NCBI RefSeq assembly: GCF_020171745.1
Contig: NZ_JAIVAH010000013.1
Location: 124,001-188,000, forward strand
Origin: Prescottella equi
Lineage (GTDB): Bacteria; Actinomycetota; Actinomycetes; Mycobacteriales; Mycobacteriaceae
Direction of reading: 5' to 3'
Length of the DNA stretch: 64,000 nucleotides
The first letter of the stretch is position 1; every line of letters starts with the position of its first letter. A model generated the notes under the pieces. That model was given only the letters and a program-made list of their open reading frames with translations, had not been told where the DNA came from and made no database searches. The position numbers were made by a program, and so were the translations under genes. Below are positions 35,909 to 45,264 of the stretch, one piece after another.

Positions 35909-36475
35909 ATGACCTCCACCGAGAACAAGACCCAGCCGCGCCTGAAGGCCCGCTACCGTGCGGAAATCAAGGACGCGCTGAACGCTGAGTTCGATTACGC
36001 GAACGTCATGCAGATCCCCGGCCTGGTCAAGGTTGTCGTGAACATGGGTGTCGGCGACGCCGCCCGTGACGCCAAGCTGATCAACGGTGCGGTCGCCGAC
36101 CTCACGCTGATCACCGGCCAGAAGCCCGAGATCCGCAAGGCCCGCAAGTCCATCGCGCAGTTCAAGCTGCGTGAGGGCATGCCGATCGGCGCGCGCGTGA
36201 CGCTGCGTGGCGACCGCATGTGGGAGTTCCTGGACCGTCTGGTGTCCATCGCGCTGCCCCGTATCCGCGACTTCCGCGGCCTCTCGGGCAACCAGTTCGA
36301 CGGCAACGGCAACTACACGTTCGGCCTCAACGAGCAGTCGATGTTCCACGAGATCGACGTGGACAAGATCGATCGTCCGCGCGGTATGGACATCACCGTC
36401 GTGACCACCGCCACCAACAACGAAGAAGGCCGTGCGCTGCTCAAGCACCTCGGCTTCCCGTTCAAGGAGAACTGA
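35909..36475 (+). CDS. rplE: 50S ribosomal protein L5
   Basis: The 188-residue L5 includes [21 protein letters not shown], the [21 protein letters not shown] region and the [19 protein letters not shown] segment. It binds 5S rRNA with L18 and contacts the P-site tRNA. The ATG follows the rplX stop by one base. Confidence 0.97.
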   Translation: MTSTENKTQPRLKARYRAEIKDALNAEFDYANVMQIPGLVKVVVNMGVGDAARDAKLINGAVADLTLITGQKPEIRKARKSIAQFKLREGMPIGARVTLRGDRMWEFLDRLVSIALPRIRDFRGLSGNQFDGNGNYTFGLNEQSMFHEIDVDKIDRPRGMDITVVTTATNNEEGRALLKHLGFPFKEN

Positions 36476-36479
36476 GCCC

Positions 36480-36665
36480 ATGGCTAAGAAGGCACTGGTC
36501 AACAAGGCCAACAAGAAGCCGAAGTTCGCGGTGCGCGCGTACACCCGCTGCCAGAAGTGCGGCCGTCCGCACTCCGTGTTCCGCAAGTTCGGTCTGTGCC
36601 GAATCTGCGTTCGCGAGATGGCACACGCCGGCGAGCTGCCGGGCGTTCACAAGAGCTCCTGGTAA
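36480..36665 (+). CDS. rpsN: 30S ribosomal protein S14, zinc-binding type (S14Z)
   Basis: The 61-residue protein has Cys24-x2-Cys27 and Cys40-x2-Cys43, the zinc ribbon of the short S14 form. Zinc-free paralogues in actinobacteria are longer and induced by zinc starvation, so this is the zinc-replete copy. The ATG at 36480 is five bases after the rplE stop; the longer upstream frame overlaps rplE and lacks similarity. Confidence 0.96.
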   Translation: MAKKALVNKANKKPKFAVRAYTRCQKCGRPHSVFRKFGLCRICVREMAHAGELPGVHKSSW

Positions 36666-36745
36666 GCGAACCGAAGAAGACTTCCGTCCCGCATCCGCGG
36701 GAACGGTGAAGTAAAGAACCACTTCGTTGTAGGCCCACGATCGGG

Positions 36746-36785
36746 CCGGTCCCGCTCCTCCGAGTGATCGGGGGAGCGGGACCGG
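36746..36785 (+). terminator. 13-bp hairpin between rpsN and rpsH
   Basis: CCGGTCCCGCTCC (36746-36758) pairs perfectly with 36773-36785 around a 14-base loop. No T-run follows. In the 170-base gap it could be an attenuator or partial terminator separating two ribosomal transcripts. Confidence 0.5.
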
Positions 36786-36835
36786 ACTCCGGTGTTGCAT
36801 GGGAACCCCAACGAGAAAGGTGCACAGGTCAACTC

Positions 36836-37234
36836 ATGACCATGACTGATCCGATCGCAGACTTCTTGACGCGTCTGCGTAATGCCAACTCGGCGTACCA
36901 CGATGAGGTGAAGCTGCCGCACTCGAAGATCAAGGCGAACATCGCCGAGATCCTCAAGCGCGAGGGCTACATCGCCGACTACCGCACCGAGGATGCCGAG
37001 GTCGGCAAGACGCTGATCGTCGACCTCAAGTACGGCCCGAGCCGCGAGCGTAGCCTCGCCGGCCTGCGTCGTGTCTCGAAGCCCGGTCTGCGCGTGTACG
37101 CGAAGTCCACCAACCTGCCCAAGGTCCTGGGCGGCCTCGGCGTGGCCATCATTTCCACGTCGTCCGGTCTGCTCACGGATCGTCAGGCGGCCAATCAGGG
37201 AGTGGGCGGGGAAGTCCTCGCCTACGTCTGGTAA
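36836..37234 (+). CDS. rpsH: 30S ribosomal protein S8
   Basis: The 132-residue S8 begins [17 protein letters not shown] and ends with the [26 protein letters not shown] signature. S8 organises the 16S central domain and represses the spc operon in E. coli. The ATG at 36836 has AGAAAGG upstream; a second ATG two codons later is possible. Confidence 0.96.
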   Translation: MTMTDPIADFLTRLRNANSAYHDEVKLPHSKIKANIAEILKREGYIADYRTEDAEVGKTLIVDLKYGPSRERSLAGLRRVSKPGLRVYAKSTNLPKVLGGLGVAIISTSSGLLTDRQAANQGVGGEVLAYVW

Positions 37235-37248
37235 GGGAGGCCACCAGA

Positions 37249-37788
37249 ATGTCGCGTATTGGAAAGATTCCGGTTGCCGTCCCCGCGGGCGTCGACGTGA
37301 CCATCACCGGCCAGGATGTCGCGGTCAAGGGGCCCAAGGGCTCGCTGTCGCTGACCATCGCCGAGCCGATCTCGGTCGCAAAGGGTGAGGACGGTGCCCT
37401 CGAGGTCACCCGTCCCGACGACGAGCGTCGCAGCCGCGCGCTGCACGGTCTGTCGCGCACCCTCGTGCAGAACATGATCGTCGGTGTGACCGCTGGTTAC
37501 ACCACCAAGATGGAGATCCACGGTGTCGGTTACCGTGTGGCGCTGAAGGGGCAGGACCTCGAGTTCGCTCTCGGCTACAGCCACCCGGTCCCGATCGAGG
37601 CTCCGGAGGGCATCACCTTCGCTGTCGAGTCGCCGACCCGATTCTCGATCACCGGCATCGATAAGCAGAAGGTCGGCCAGATCGCGGCCAACATCCGCCG
37701 CCTGCGGAAGTCCGACCCGTACAAGGGCAAGGGCATCCGCTACGAGGGTGAGCAGGTCCGTCGCAAGGTCGGAAAGACGGGTAAGTGA
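37249..37788 (+). CDS. rplF: 50S ribosomal protein L6
   Basis: The 179-residue L6 has two related domains ([41 protein letters not shown]) and the C-terminal [33 protein letters not shown] signature. It lies near the sarcin-ricin loop and the factor-binding site. The gap to rpsH is 14 bases, within the same transcript. Confidence 0.97.
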   Translation: MSRIGKIPVAVPAGVDVTITGQDVAVKGPKGSLSLTIAEPISVAKGEDGALEVTRPDDERRSRALHGLSRTLVQNMIVGVTAGYTTKMEIHGVGYRVALKGQDLEFALGYSHPVPIEAPEGITFAVESPTRFSITGIDKQKVGQIAANIRRLRKSDPYKGKGIRYEGEQVRRKVGKTGK

Positions 37789-37789
37789 T

Positions 37790-38197
37790 ATGAGCCAGAC
37801 TGCAAACCAGAAAGCCAAGCGGATTCCGCTGGGCAAGGACGCGTCCACGACGCGTCGTCTGTCGAAGGCGCGTCGTCACTTCCGTCTCCGCAAGAAGGTC
37901 TCCGGCACCCCGGAGCGTCCCCGTCTGGTGGTGAACCGCTCCGCGCGGCACATCCACGTGCAGCTGGTGGACGACCTGGCAGGCAAGACCCTGGCGGCTG
38001 CGTCGACCATCGAGGCCGACGTGCGTGCGCTGGAGGGCGACAAGAGCGCCCGTGGCGCCAAGGTCGGTCAGCTGATCGCCGAGCGCGCCAAGGCTGCCGG
38101 CGTGGAGGCCGTGGTCTTCGACCGCGGTGGCCACACCTACAGCGGCCGCATCGCGGCCCTGGCGGATGCCGCTCGCGAAGGCGGGTTGAAGTTCTGA
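37790..38197 (+). CDS. rplR: 50S ribosomal protein L18
   Basis: The 135-residue L18 contains [25 protein letters not shown] and ends with [28 protein letters not shown]. It binds 5S rRNA together with L5. The ATG at 37790 sits one base after the rplF stop. Confidence 0.96.
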   Translation: MSQTANQKAKRIPLGKDASTTRRLSKARRHFRLRKKVSGTPERPRLVVNRSARHIHVQLVDDLAGKTLAAASTIEADVRALEGDKSARGAKVGQLIAERAKAAGVEAVVFDRGGHTYSGRIAALADAAREGGLKF

Positions 38198-38228
38198 TGA
38201 CCAACATTACTAACGGAAGGAATGCCTG

Positions 38229-38870
38229 ATGCCGGGACGTCAAAGGCGTGACGGCGGAAGCGGACCCGCCGGACAGAATGGCCCGAACCAGGGCGACAAC
38301 CGCGGTGGCCGTGATCGTCGGGACAACCGTCGTGACAACGCCGCCGAGAAGTCGAACCACATCGAGCGCGTTGTCTCCATCAACCGCGTTTCGAAGGTCG
38401 TCAAGGGTGGTCGTCGCTTCAGCTTCACCGCTCTCGTGATCGTCGGCGACGGCAACGGCCTCGTCGGTGTCGGCTACGGCAAGGCCAAGGAAGTTCCCGC
38501 GGCCATCCAGAAGGGCGTCGAGGAAGCTCGCAAGAACTTCTTCCGCGTGCCGCTGATCGGTACCACCGTCACTCACCCCGTCCAGGGTGAAGCGGCTGCC
38601 GGCGTCGTCATGCTGCGTCCGGCCAGCCCCGGTACCGGTGTCATCGCCGGTGGCGCGGTGCGTGCCGTGCTGGAGTGCGCGGGTGTCTCCGACATCCTCG
38701 CCAAGTCGCTCGGTAGCGACAACGCCATCAATGTTGTGCACGCGACGGTTGCCGCCCTCAAGGGTCTGCAGCGTCCGGAAGAGGTTGCAGCCCGTCGTGG
38801 CCTGCCCCTCGAGGATGTTGCCCCGGCCGGCATGCTCCGCGCTCGTGCACAGGCTGGGAGCGTGAAGTAA
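38229..38870 (+). CDS. rpsE: 30S ribosomal protein S5
   Basis: The 213-residue S5 has a disordered, Gly/Asn/Arg-rich N-terminal extension of about 35 residues. It is followed by the double-stranded RNA-binding domain ([29 protein letters not shown]-like, about 41-68) and the [23 protein letters not shown] region. S5 affects decoding accuracy. An AAGGA stretch precedes the ATG. Confidence 0.97.
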   Translation: MPGRQRRDGGSGPAGQNGPNQGDNRGGRDRRDNRRDNAAEKSNHIERVVSINRVSKVVKGGRRFSFTALVIVGDGNGLVGVGYGKAKEVPAAIQKGVEEARKNFFRVPLIGTTVTHPVQGEAAAGVVMLRPASPGTGVIAGGAVRAVLECAGVSDILAKSLGSDNAINVVHATVAALKGLQRPEEVAARRGLPLEDVAPAGMLRARAQAGSVK

Positions 38871-39049
38871 TGGCACAGCTCAAGGTCACCCAGGTCAAGA
38901 GCACCATCGGCACCAAGCAGAACCAGCGGGACAGCATGCGCACCCTCGGACTGAAGGGCATTCGCCAGTCGGTCCTCCGTGAGGACAACGCGCAGAACCG
39001 TGGTCTGATCAACGTGGTGCGCCACCTCGTCACGGTTGAGGAGGTCTAA
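38870..39049 (+). CDS. rpmD: 50S ribosomal protein L30
   Basis: This 59-residue protein ([19 protein letters not shown] ... [14 protein letters not shown]) is L30. It starts at ATG 38870, overlapping the rpsE stop by one base, and ends three bases before rplO. It is a small non-universal 50S protein. Confidence 0.95.
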   Translation: MAQLKVTQVKSTIGTKQNQRDSMRTLGLKGIRQSVLREDNAQNRGLINVVRHLVTVEEV

Positions 39050-39051
39050 CC

Positions 39052-39492
39052 ATGACCATCAAGTTGCACCACCTGCGTCCTGCTCCCGGCGCCAAGACCG
39101 AAAAGACTCGCGTCGGTCGCGGTGAGGGTTCGAAGGGCAAGACCGCTGGTCGCGGTACCAAGGGCACCAAGGCCCGCAAGAACGTGTCGGCCGCCTTCGA
39201 GGGTGGACAGATGCCGCTTCACATGCGTCTGCCCAAGCTCAAGGGCTTCAAGAACGCGTTCCGCACCGAGTACCAGGTCGTGAACGTCGGCGACATCGCT
39301 CGTCTGTTCCCCGAGGGTGGACAGATCGGCGTTGCCGAGCTCGTGGCCGCGGGCGCGGTTCGCAAGAACCAGCTCGTGAAGGTGCTCGCCGAGGGCGACA
39401 TCGCGGTTGCCGTCCAGGTCACCGCGAACAAGTTCTCGGGCGCTGCCAAGGAGAAGATCGCCGCTGCCGGTGGTACCACCACCGAGCTGTGA
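39052..39492 (+). CDS. rplO: 50S ribosomal protein L15
   Basis: The 146-residue L15 has the Gly/Lys-rich N-terminal extension ([19 protein letters not shown], about 20-38) that winds through 23S rRNA, and the [20 protein letters not shown] motif. It ends the spc block; a terminator-like hairpin follows. Confidence 0.97.
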   Translation: MTIKLHHLRPAPGAKTEKTRVGRGEGSKGKTAGRGTKGTKARKNVSAAFEGGQMPLHMRLPKLKGFKNAFRTEYQVVNVGDIARLFPEGGQIGVAELVAAGAVRKNQLVKVLAEGDIAVAVQVTANKFSGAAKEKIAAAGGTTTEL

Positions 39493-39514
39493 TCTGGCTC
39501 GTCTGATCGCAAGC

Positions 39515-39554
39515 ATGGCCGCAACACCGTCCCTCGGGGTGGTGTTGCGGCCAT
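39515..39554 (+). terminator. Terminator-like hairpin after rplO
   Basis: ATGGCCGCAACACC (39515-39528) pairs with GGTGTTGCGGCCAT (39541-39554), a perfect 14-bp stem with a 12-base loop. TCTTCGTTC follows. It lies 22 bases after rplO and well before secY, so it probably ends most ribosomal transcripts. A weak promoter for secY may lie between it and 39700. Confidence 0.75.
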
Positions 39555-39712
39555 TCTTCGTTCAGCGGTCTTCCCAGCGAGGCATACTGGTGACCGGACA
39601 GCCCGGGACTGGGCTGTAATTTCATGTGTCACTGTTAGAGTTCTAGAGTTCTGCAATCCACCGGACGGACCAATAGGTTCGCTTCCCTGTCAGTCGTGCG
39701 CCAGGAGGATCT

Positions 39713-41035
39713 TTGCTTTCCGCCTTTGTCTCGGCCCTCAGGACGGTAGACCTGAGGCGGAAGATCCTCTTCACACTCGGTCTGGTCGCCCTGTATCGCC
39801 TCGGCGCGACGCTGCCGTCTCCGGGTGTCGACTACGGAAACGTCCGTGCCTGTATCGACCAGGTCTCCGGCGGCGAGTCGGCCGGCATCTACTCGCTGAT
39901 CAACCTGTTCTCCGGCGGCGCGCTCCTGCAGCTGTCGGTCTTCGCGATCGGCATCATGCCGTACATCACGGCGAGCATCATCGTTCAGCTCCTCACCGTC
40001 GTCATCCCGAAGTTCGAGGAACTCCGCAAGGAGGGCCAGTCGGGCCAGGCGAAGATGACGCAGTACACGCGTTATCTCTCGATCGCGCTCGCGATCCTGC
40101 AGTCGACCGGCATCGTGGCGCTCGCTGCGCGCGGTCAGCTACTGCAGGGCTGTAGCCAGCCGATCATTGCGGACGAGAGCGTGTTCGGACTGATCATCAT
40201 CGTGCTGGTGATGACGGCTGGTGCCGCGCTCGTCATGTGGTTCGGTGAGCTCATCACCGAACGTGGTGTCGGCAACGGCATGTCGCTGCTCATCTTCGCG
40301 GGTATCGCCTCGCGCATCCCGTCCGAGGGCAAGGCCATCCTCGACAGCCGAGGCGGCCTGACCTTCGCGCTCGTGTGTGTCGCGGCGCTGGCGATCATCG
40401 CGGGTGTCGTGTTCGTCGAGCAGGGCCAGCGCCGTATCCCGGTGCAGTACGCCAAGCGCATGGTCGGCCGCCGCATGTACGGCGGATCGTCGACGTACCT
40501 GCCGCTCAAGGTCAACCAGGCCGGCGTCATCCCGGTGATCTTCGCGTCGTCGCTGCTGTACCTGCCGAACCTCATCGCGCAGCTCACCGGTGCCAACACG
40601 AGCACGGATCCGAGCTGGTGGCAGCGGTTCATCAACGAGTACCTGGTGAACCCGGCCAACCCGGTCTACATCCTGATCTACTTCGGCATGATCGTCTTCT
40701 TCACCTACTTCTACGTCGCGATCACCTTCAACCCGGAGGAACGCGCGGACGAGATGAAGAAGTTCGGCGGCTTCATCCCGGGCATCCGTCCGGGGCGGCC
40801 GACTGCCGACTACCTGAACTACGTACTGAGCCGTATCACCTTGCCGGGTGCCATCTACCTCGGCACCATCGCGGTCCTGCCGAATCTGTTCCTCGACATC
40901 GGCAATTCGGGCGGTGTGCAGAACCTGCCGTTCGGCGGCACCGCGGTGCTGATTATGGTCAGTGTGGGCCTCGATACTGTGAAGCAGATCGAGAGCCAGC
41001 TTATGCAGCGAAACTATGAAGGGTTCCTCAAGTGA
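39713..41035 (+). CDS. secY: Protein translocase subunit SecY
   Basis: The 440-residue multispanning channel of the Sec translocon has ten predicted helices. It contains the plug-helix region after TM1, [15 protein letters not shown] (cytosolic loop, about 240-254) and [22 protein letters not shown], all close to mycobacterial SecY. The start is TTG 39713 behind a strong AGGAGG (39703-39708); no ATG in this frame lies near the expected N-terminus. Its stop overlaps adk, giving a secY-adk-map operon. Confidence 0.96.
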   Translation: MLSAFVSALRTVDLRRKILFTLGLVALYRLGATLPSPGVDYGNVRACIDQVSGGESAGIYSLINLFSGGALLQLSVFAIGIMPYITASIIVQLLTVVIPKFEELRKEGQSGQAKMTQYTRYLSIALAILQSTGIVALAARGQLLQGCSQPIIADESVFGLIIIVLVMTAGAALVMWFGELITERGVGNGMSLLIFAGIASRIPSEGKAILDSRGGLTFALVCVAALAIIAGVVFVEQGQRRIPVQYAKRMVGRRMYGGSSTYLPLKVNQAGVIPVIFASSLLYLPNLIAQLTGANTSTDPSWWQRFINEYLVNPANPVYILIYFGMIVFFTYFYVAITFNPEERADEMKKFGGFIPGIRPGRPTADYLNYVLSRITLPGAIYLGTIAVLPNLFLDIGNSGGVQNLPFGGTAVLIMVSVGLDTVKQIESQLMQRNYEGFLK

Positions 41036-41577
41036 GACTTGTCCTCCTTGGTCCTCCCGGTGCCGGTAAGGGCACCCAGGCCGCGATTCTGTCGGAGAAG
41101 TTGGGCGTTCCGCACATCTCCACCGGAGACCTCTTCCGTGCGAACATCGGACAGGAGACGCCGCTGGGGCTCGAGGCCAAGAAGTACCTCGATGCTGGCG
41201 ACCTCGTCCCGAGTGAGATCACGAACAACATGGTGAAGGCCCGCGTGGCCGAGCCGGACGCCGCCAACGGTTTCCTTCTGGACGGGTTCCCGCGCACGGT
41301 CGATCAGGCGAAGGCGCTCGAGGGCATCCTCGAGGGTCTCGGTGCCAAGCTCGACGGCGTGCTGGCGTTCGACGTCGACGACGAGGTCGTGGTGGAGCGG
41401 ATGCTCTCCCGCGGTCGCGCCGACGACACCGAGGACGTCATCCGCAACCGTATGCGCGTCTACCGCGAGGAGACGGCACCGCTGCTGGACTACTACGCCG
41501 GCCAGATCGTCACCGTCGACGCTGTCGGCGCTGTCGAAGAGGTCAACGCCCGCGCCCTGGCCGCGCTGGGGAAGTAA
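41032..41577 (+). CDS. adk: Adenylate kinase, short-lid type
   Basis: The 181-residue enzyme converts ATP plus AMP to two ADP. The P-loop GPPGAGKGT is at residues 7-15, followed by the AMP site [10 protein letters not shown] (about 31-40) and the DGFPRT motif (about 84-89). The LID region is short and has no zinc cysteines, as in other actinobacteria. It begins at GTG 41032, overlapping the secY stop, and overlaps map by one base. Confidence 0.97.
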   Translation: MRLVLLGPPGAGKGTQAAILSEKLGVPHISTGDLFRANIGQETPLGLEAKKYLDAGDLVPSEITNNMVKARVAEPDAANGFLLDGFPRTVDQAKALEGILEGLGAKLDGVLAFDVDDEVVVERMLSRGRADDTEDVIRNRMRVYREETAPLLDYYAGQIVTVDAVGAVEEVNARALAALGK

Positions 41578-42380
41578 TGGCGTTCGGCCGCAAGCGCAAG
41601 GTCGTACCGTTCCGCACGGCGGGTGAGCTCGACGCCATGGCGGCGGCGGGCGCGATCGTCGGCGCCGCCCTCGTGGCGGTGCGGGACGCGGCCAAGCCCG
41701 GTGTCAGCACCCTCGAGTTGGACCGAGTCGCCGAATCGGTGATCCGGGACGCCGGCGCAGTGCCGTCGTTCCTCGGCTACCACGGTTTCAGTGGCTCGAT
41801 CTGCTCGTCGGTCAACGATCGGGTCGTGCACGGCATCCCCTCGGCGGACGACATCCTGGTCGAGGGTGATCTGGTGTCGATCGACTGCGGTGCCATCCTC
41901 GACGGCTGGCACGGCGACTCGGCGTGGACGTTCGGTGTCGGTGAACTCGGCGAGGCGGATGCTCAGCTGAGCGAGGCGACACGGCTGTCGATGGAGGCGG
42001 GGATCGCGGCGATGGTCGAGGGCAATCGCCTCACCGACGTTTCCCACGCCATCGAGTTGGGCACGCATGCCGCGGAGAAGCTGCACGGCAGGTCCTACGG
42101 GATCGTCGACGGCTACGGCGGGCACGCGATCGGCCGCGAGATGCACATGGATCCGTTCCTTCCGAACGAGGGAGCACCCGGCAAGGGTCCGCACCTCGTC
42201 ATCGGGTCGGTCCTCGCGATCGAGCCGATGCTCACCCTCGGGACGTACGAGACCGAGGTGCTCGGCGACGATTGGACCGTGGTGACCACGGACGGCAGTC
42301 GTGCCGCCCATTGGGAGCACACGGTCGCCGTCACCGAGGACGGTCCGCGGATCCTCACGCTCCGTCCCGGCGACAACTGA
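41577..42380 (+). CDS. map: Methionine aminopeptidase, type I
   Basis: The 267-residue metallopeptidase removes the initiator methionine. All five metal ligands expected from the E. coli enzyme are present: Asp103, Asp114, His183, Glu216 and Glu247. It lacks the N-terminal SH3-binding extension seen in some mycobacterial paralogues. The ATG overlaps the adk stop. Confidence 0.95.
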   Translation: MAFGRKRKVVPFRTAGELDAMAAAGAIVGAALVAVRDAAKPGVSTLELDRVAESVIRDAGAVPSFLGYHGFSGSICSSVNDRVVHGIPSADDILVEGDLVSIDCGAILDGWHGDSAWTFGVGELGEADAQLSEATRLSMEAGIAAMVEGNRLTDVSHAIELGTHAAEKLHGRSYGIVDGYGGHAIGREMHMDPFLPNEGAPGKGPHLVIGSVLAIEPMLTLGTYETEVLGDDWTVVTTDGSRAAHWEHTVAVTEDGPRILTLRPGDN

Positions 42381-42393
42381 GCAGAATTACCCG

Positions 42394-42439
42394 GAAACCC
42401 CGGGCGGGCAGTGACCGATCACTGCCCGCCCGGGGTTTC
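42394..42439. terminator. Strong bidirectional terminator between map and dtd
   Basis: A perfect 21-bp inverted repeat (42394-42414 with 42419-42439) with a four-base loop CCGA begins GAAACCCCGGGCGGGC. The T-rich TTTC end on the plus strand and its mirror image suit termination from both convergent genes. Confidence 0.9.
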
Positions 42440-42457
42440 TGCGTCGAGCGGTGCGCC

Positions 42458-42895
42458 TCAGCCCTCGAGCAGCACCGTGACCGGCCCGTCGTTGACGAGG
42501 CTCACCCGCATGTGTTCGCCGAATCGGCCGACCTCGACGGTGGCGCCGAGTTCACGCAGGGCGGCACCGAACGCGTCGACGAGCGGTTCGGCAACGGGGC
42601 GCGGTGCGGCCGCCGACCACGACGGCCGTCGGCTCTTGCGGGTGTCGGCCATCAGGGTGAACTGGCTGACGACGAGAATCGGTGCGTCGACGTCGGACGC
42701 GGACTTCTCGCCGTCGAGGATGCGCAGGCGCCACACCCGTCGGGCGAGGTTCGCGGCGCCGATCGGATCGTCGTCGTGTCCCACGCCGACGAGGACGAGC
42801 AGTCCCTGTCCGCCCTCGGGCGGGGAGATCCGGGCGACTTCGTCGCCGTCGACCGCGACGGCCGCCGATGTGACTCGCTGGACGAGGGCACGCAT
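42458..42895 (-). CDS. dtd: D-aminoacyl-tRNA deacylase
   Basis: The 145-residue enzyme ([17 protein letters not shown] start) removes D-amino acids and glycine mischarged on tRNA. The two active-site motifs of the family are present: SQFTL (77-81) and NDGPVT (135-140; usually NxGPVT). It is encoded alone and antisense to the ribosomal genes, with its start facing the infA promoter region. Confidence 0.95.
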   Translation of the reverse strand: MRALVQRVTSAAVAVDGDEVARISPPEGGQGLLVLVGVGHDDDPIGAANLARRVWRLRILDGEKSASDVDAPILVVSQFTLMADTRKSRRPSWSAAAPRPVAEPLVDAFGAALRELGATVEVGRFGEHMRVSLVNDGPVTVLLEG

Positions 42896-42946
42896 GCGAG
42901 GGGTTCACTCCTTCGGTTGGGGGACCGTTGCGACACGGGGTCGCAT

Positions 42947-42975
42947 TTGGCCTGGTCGGCAAATGCCGGTAGGAT
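42947..42975 (+). promoter_or_regulatory. Candidate promoter for infA-rpmJ
   Basis: TTGGCC (42947-42952) and TAGGAT (42970-42975) are 17 bases apart. The leader to infA would be about 145 bases. It lies between the divergent dtd and infA genes. Confidence 0.5.
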
Positions 42976-43126
42976 GGAAAAACGGTGCGCCCTGCGTATC
43001 GGTTGTTTGCGTGTCCGACCTGGTGTCGGAGTGGCGTTCTCGGCCGGCAACTGGAGCCACCGCTGTAGCGGATACCGGTGACGGTAACCGATGCACCCAT
43101 ACGCCACTCAACGGATCGCGGAGGAC

Positions 43127-43348
43127 ATGGCTAAGAAGGACGGGGCCATCGAGGTCGAGGGACGAGTTGTCGAGCCGCTGCCCAATGCGATGTTTCGCAT
43201 TGAGCTGGAAAACGGCCACAAGGTCCTCGCACACATCAGCGGCAAGATGCGTCAGCACTACATTCGCATCCTTCCCGAGGACCGCGTCGTCGTGGAGCTT
43301 TCGCCCTACGACCTGTCGCGTGGACGCATCGTTTACCGCTACAAGTAA
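43127..43348 (+). CDS. infA: Translation initiation factor IF-1
   Basis: This is full-length 73-residue IF-1 ([22 protein letters not shown] ... [15 protein letters not shown]), an S1-like OB fold that occupies the 30S A site during initiation. The ATG at 43127 has GGAGGA immediately upstream; an in-frame ATG at 43091 would add 12 residues without family similarity. It leads the infA-rpmJ-rpsM group. Confidence 0.97.
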
Positions 43349-43353
43349 AAGCT

Positions 43354-43377
43354 TCCCCGGCCACACCCGGCCGGGGA
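43354..43377 (+). terminator. 9-bp GC-rich hairpin just after infA
   Basis: TCCCCGGCC (43354-43362) pairs with GGCCGGGGA (43369-43377) around a six-base loop, five bases past the infA stop. It probably causes partial termination or stabilises the infA mRNA end before rpmJ. Confidence 0.55.
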
Positions 43378-43425
43378 GAACTATGTCTGCCCTCGGGTGG
43401 ACAGACAACAGGAGATCAGACGCAC

Positions 43426-43539
43426 GTGAAGGTTCAGCCTAGCGTCAAGAAGATCTGCGAGAAGTGCAAGGTGATCCGCCGTAACGGGCGCGTCATGGTG
43501 ATCTGCGAGAACCTGCGTCACAAGCAGCGTCAGGGCTAG
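43426..43539 (+). CDS. rpmJ: 50S ribosomal protein L36, zinc-binding form
   Basis: The 37-residue L36 begins at GTG 43426 ([20 protein letters not shown]). The zinc ribbon ligands Cys11, Cys14, Cys27 and His32 are all present, so this is the zinc-containing form. CAGGAGAT precedes the start. Confidence 0.95.
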   Translation: MKVQPSVKKICEKCKVIRRNGRVMVICENLRHKQRQG

Positions 43540-43604
43540 TCCCAGCAGCACAGCTTCTTCGAAGATCTGCTTGGCAACAAGCAAAAGAAGACCTCTCAGC
43601 ACCA

Positions 43605-43669
43605 ACCGGTACCCGGGCTCAGCACGTTCACGGGCAGGTACCGGTCCACCCCCGGCACGGAGGCCGGGG
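43605..43669 (+). promoter_or_regulatory. Tandem stem-loops in the rpmJ-rpsM gap
   Basis: ACCGGTACC (43605-43613) pairs with GGTACCGGT (43637-43645), and CCCCGGC (43650-43656) with GCCGGGG (43663-43669). Both lie in the 211-base space before rpsM. They could form a terminator/attenuator pair or a leader bound by a ribosomal protein. Confidence 0.45.
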
Positions 43670-43750
43670 CCCCACTGCGATCGGAACGCAGAGTCTTATG
43701 CGCAGGGGACGGACTGGGAGCAGACCTCCGCACACCGATAGGAATGCCAA

Positions 43751-44119
43751 ATGGCACGTCTCGCAGGTGTCGATCTTCCTCGCGAAAAGCGCATGGAGAT
43801 CGCACTGACCTACATCTACGGCATCGGCCGTACCACCTCCAAGGAGATCCTGACTGCCACGGGTGTCAACCCGGACCTGCGCAGCAAGGACCTCACGGAC
43901 GAGGATCTCGCCAAGCTCCGCGAGTACATCGAGGAGTCGGTGAAGGTCGAGGGTGACCTGCGCCGCGAGGTGCAGGCGGACATCCGCCGCAAGATCGAGA
44001 TCGGCTGCTACCAGGGCCTGCGCCACCGCCGTGGTCTGCCCGTGCGTGGACAGCGCACCAAGACCAACGCTCGCACCCGTAAGGGTCCGAAGCGCACCGT
44101 CGCAGGAAAGAAGAAGTAA
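43751..44119 (+). CDS. rpsM: 30S ribosomal protein S13
   Basis: The 122-residue S13 includes [25 protein letters not shown] and the tail [25 protein letters not shown], which contacts tRNA and the B1 bridges. It overlaps rpsK by one base (TAATG) and starts the alpha-operon part. Confidence 0.97.
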   Translation: MARLAGVDLPREKRMEIALTYIYGIGRTTSKEILTATGVNPDLRSKDLTDEDLAKLREYIEESVKVEGDLRREVQADIRRKIEIGCYQGLRHRRGLPVRGQRTKTNARTRKGPKRTVAGKKK

Positions 44120-44532
44120 TGCCTCCCAAGTCACGTAGCACCGGTCCGAAGAAGACCCAGAAGGCGCGTCGCAGGGACAAGAAGAACGTCCCGCACGGTG
44201 CCGCTCACATCAAGAGCACCTTCAACAACACGATCGTGTCGATCACCGACCCGGCCGGCAACGTCATCTCCTGGGCGTCGTCGGGCCACGTGGGCTTCAA
44301 GGGCTCGCGCAAGTCGACGCCGTTCGCTGCTCAGCTCGCCGCTGAGAACGCTGCCCGCAAGGCGCAGGAGCACGGCGTCAAGAAGGTCGACGTCTTCGTG
44401 AAGGGCCCGGGCTCGGGCCGCGAGACCGCGATCCGCTCGCTGCAGGCTGCAGGCCTCGAGGTCGGCACCATCTCCGATGTCACCCCCCAGCCGCACAACG
44501 GCTGCCGTCCGCCCAAGCGGCGTCGGGTTTAA
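44119..44532 (+). CDS. rpsK: 30S ribosomal protein S11
   Basis: The 137-residue S11 has a basic N-terminal tail and the core [27 protein letters not shown], and ends [18 protein letters not shown]. It forms the 30S platform with S6 and S18. Confidence 0.97.
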   Translation: MPPKSRSTGPKKTQKARRRDKKNVPHGAAHIKSTFNNTIVSITDPAGNVISWASSGHVGFKGSRKSTPFAAQLAAENAARKAQEHGVKKVDVFVKGPGSGRETAIRSLQAAGLEVGTISDVTPQPHNGCRPPKRRRV

Positions 44533-44558
44533 GTAGCGGGAAGGATAGGTAAAAGAAC

Positions 44559-45164
44559 ATGGCACGTTATACCGGACCCATCACCCGCAAGTCGCGTCGT
44601 CTGCGCGTCGACCTCGTCGGAGGCGACCAGGCGTTCGAGCGGCGTCCTTACCCGCCGGGCCAGCACGGCCGCGCGCGCATCAAGGAGAGCGAGTACCTGC
44701 TCCAGCTGCAGGAGAAGCAGAAGGCTCGCTTCACCTACGGCGTCATGGAGAAGCAGTTCCGTCGCTACTACCAGGAGGCGGTCACCCGCCCCGGTAAGAC
44801 CGGCGAGAACCTGCTCCAGATCCTGGAGTCGCGTCTCGACAACGTCGTGTACCGCGCAGGCCTCGCTCGCACCCGCCGTCAGGCGCGCCAGCTGGTCACG
44901 CACGGTCACCTTCTCGTGAACAACAAGAAGGTCGACATCCCCAGCTACCGCGTCTCGCAGTACGACATCATCGATGTCCGCGAGAAGTCGCTGGCGACCC
45001 TGCCGTTCCAGGTTGCTCGTGAGACCCAGGGCGATCGCCCGATCCCGGGCTGGCTGCAGGTCGTCGGTGGACGCCTCCGCATCCTGGTGCACCAGCTCCC
45101 CGAGCGTGCACAGATCGAGGTTCCGCTGCAGGAACAGCTGATCGTCGAGTACTACTCGAAGTAA
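44559..45164 (+). CDS. rpsD: 30S ribosomal protein S4
   Basis: The 201-residue S4 has GPITRKSRRLRVDL at the start and the S4 RNA-binding domain (RLDNVVYRAGLARTRRQARQLVTHGHLLVNNKKVDIPSY, about 90-130). It lacks the zinc cysteines of some bacterial S4 proteins. S4 nucleates 30S assembly and represses the alpha operon in E. coli. Confidence 0.97.
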   Translation: MARYTGPITRKSRRLRVDLVGGDQAFERRPYPPGQHGRARIKESEYLLQLQEKQKARFTYGVMEKQFRRYYQEAVTRPGKTGENLLQILESRLDNVVYRAGLARTRRQARQLVTHGHLLVNNKKVDIPSYRVSQYDIIDVREKSLATLPFQVARETQGDRPIPGWLQVVGGRLRILVHQLPERAQIEVPLQEQLIVEYYSK

Positions 45165-45173
45165 GGCGTGATA

Positions 45174-45205
45174 CCTGGGAGCGGTCGGTAACGGCCGCTC
45201 CCGGG
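45174..45205 (+). promoter_or_regulatory. Hairpin in the rpsD-rpoA gap
   Basis: CCTGGGAGCGG (45174-45184) pairs with CCGCTCCCGGG (45195-45205) with one G-U pair and a ten-base loop. It starts ten bases after rpsD. It may adjust how much transcription reaches rpoA, or be an S4 target. This is inferred from position only. Confidence 0.45.
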
Positions 45206-45264
45206 TCCCAAGCCTTTCCCATCGTGGGTGTCATATGGCGGACGCCCGTACAGGAGGAAATCCA

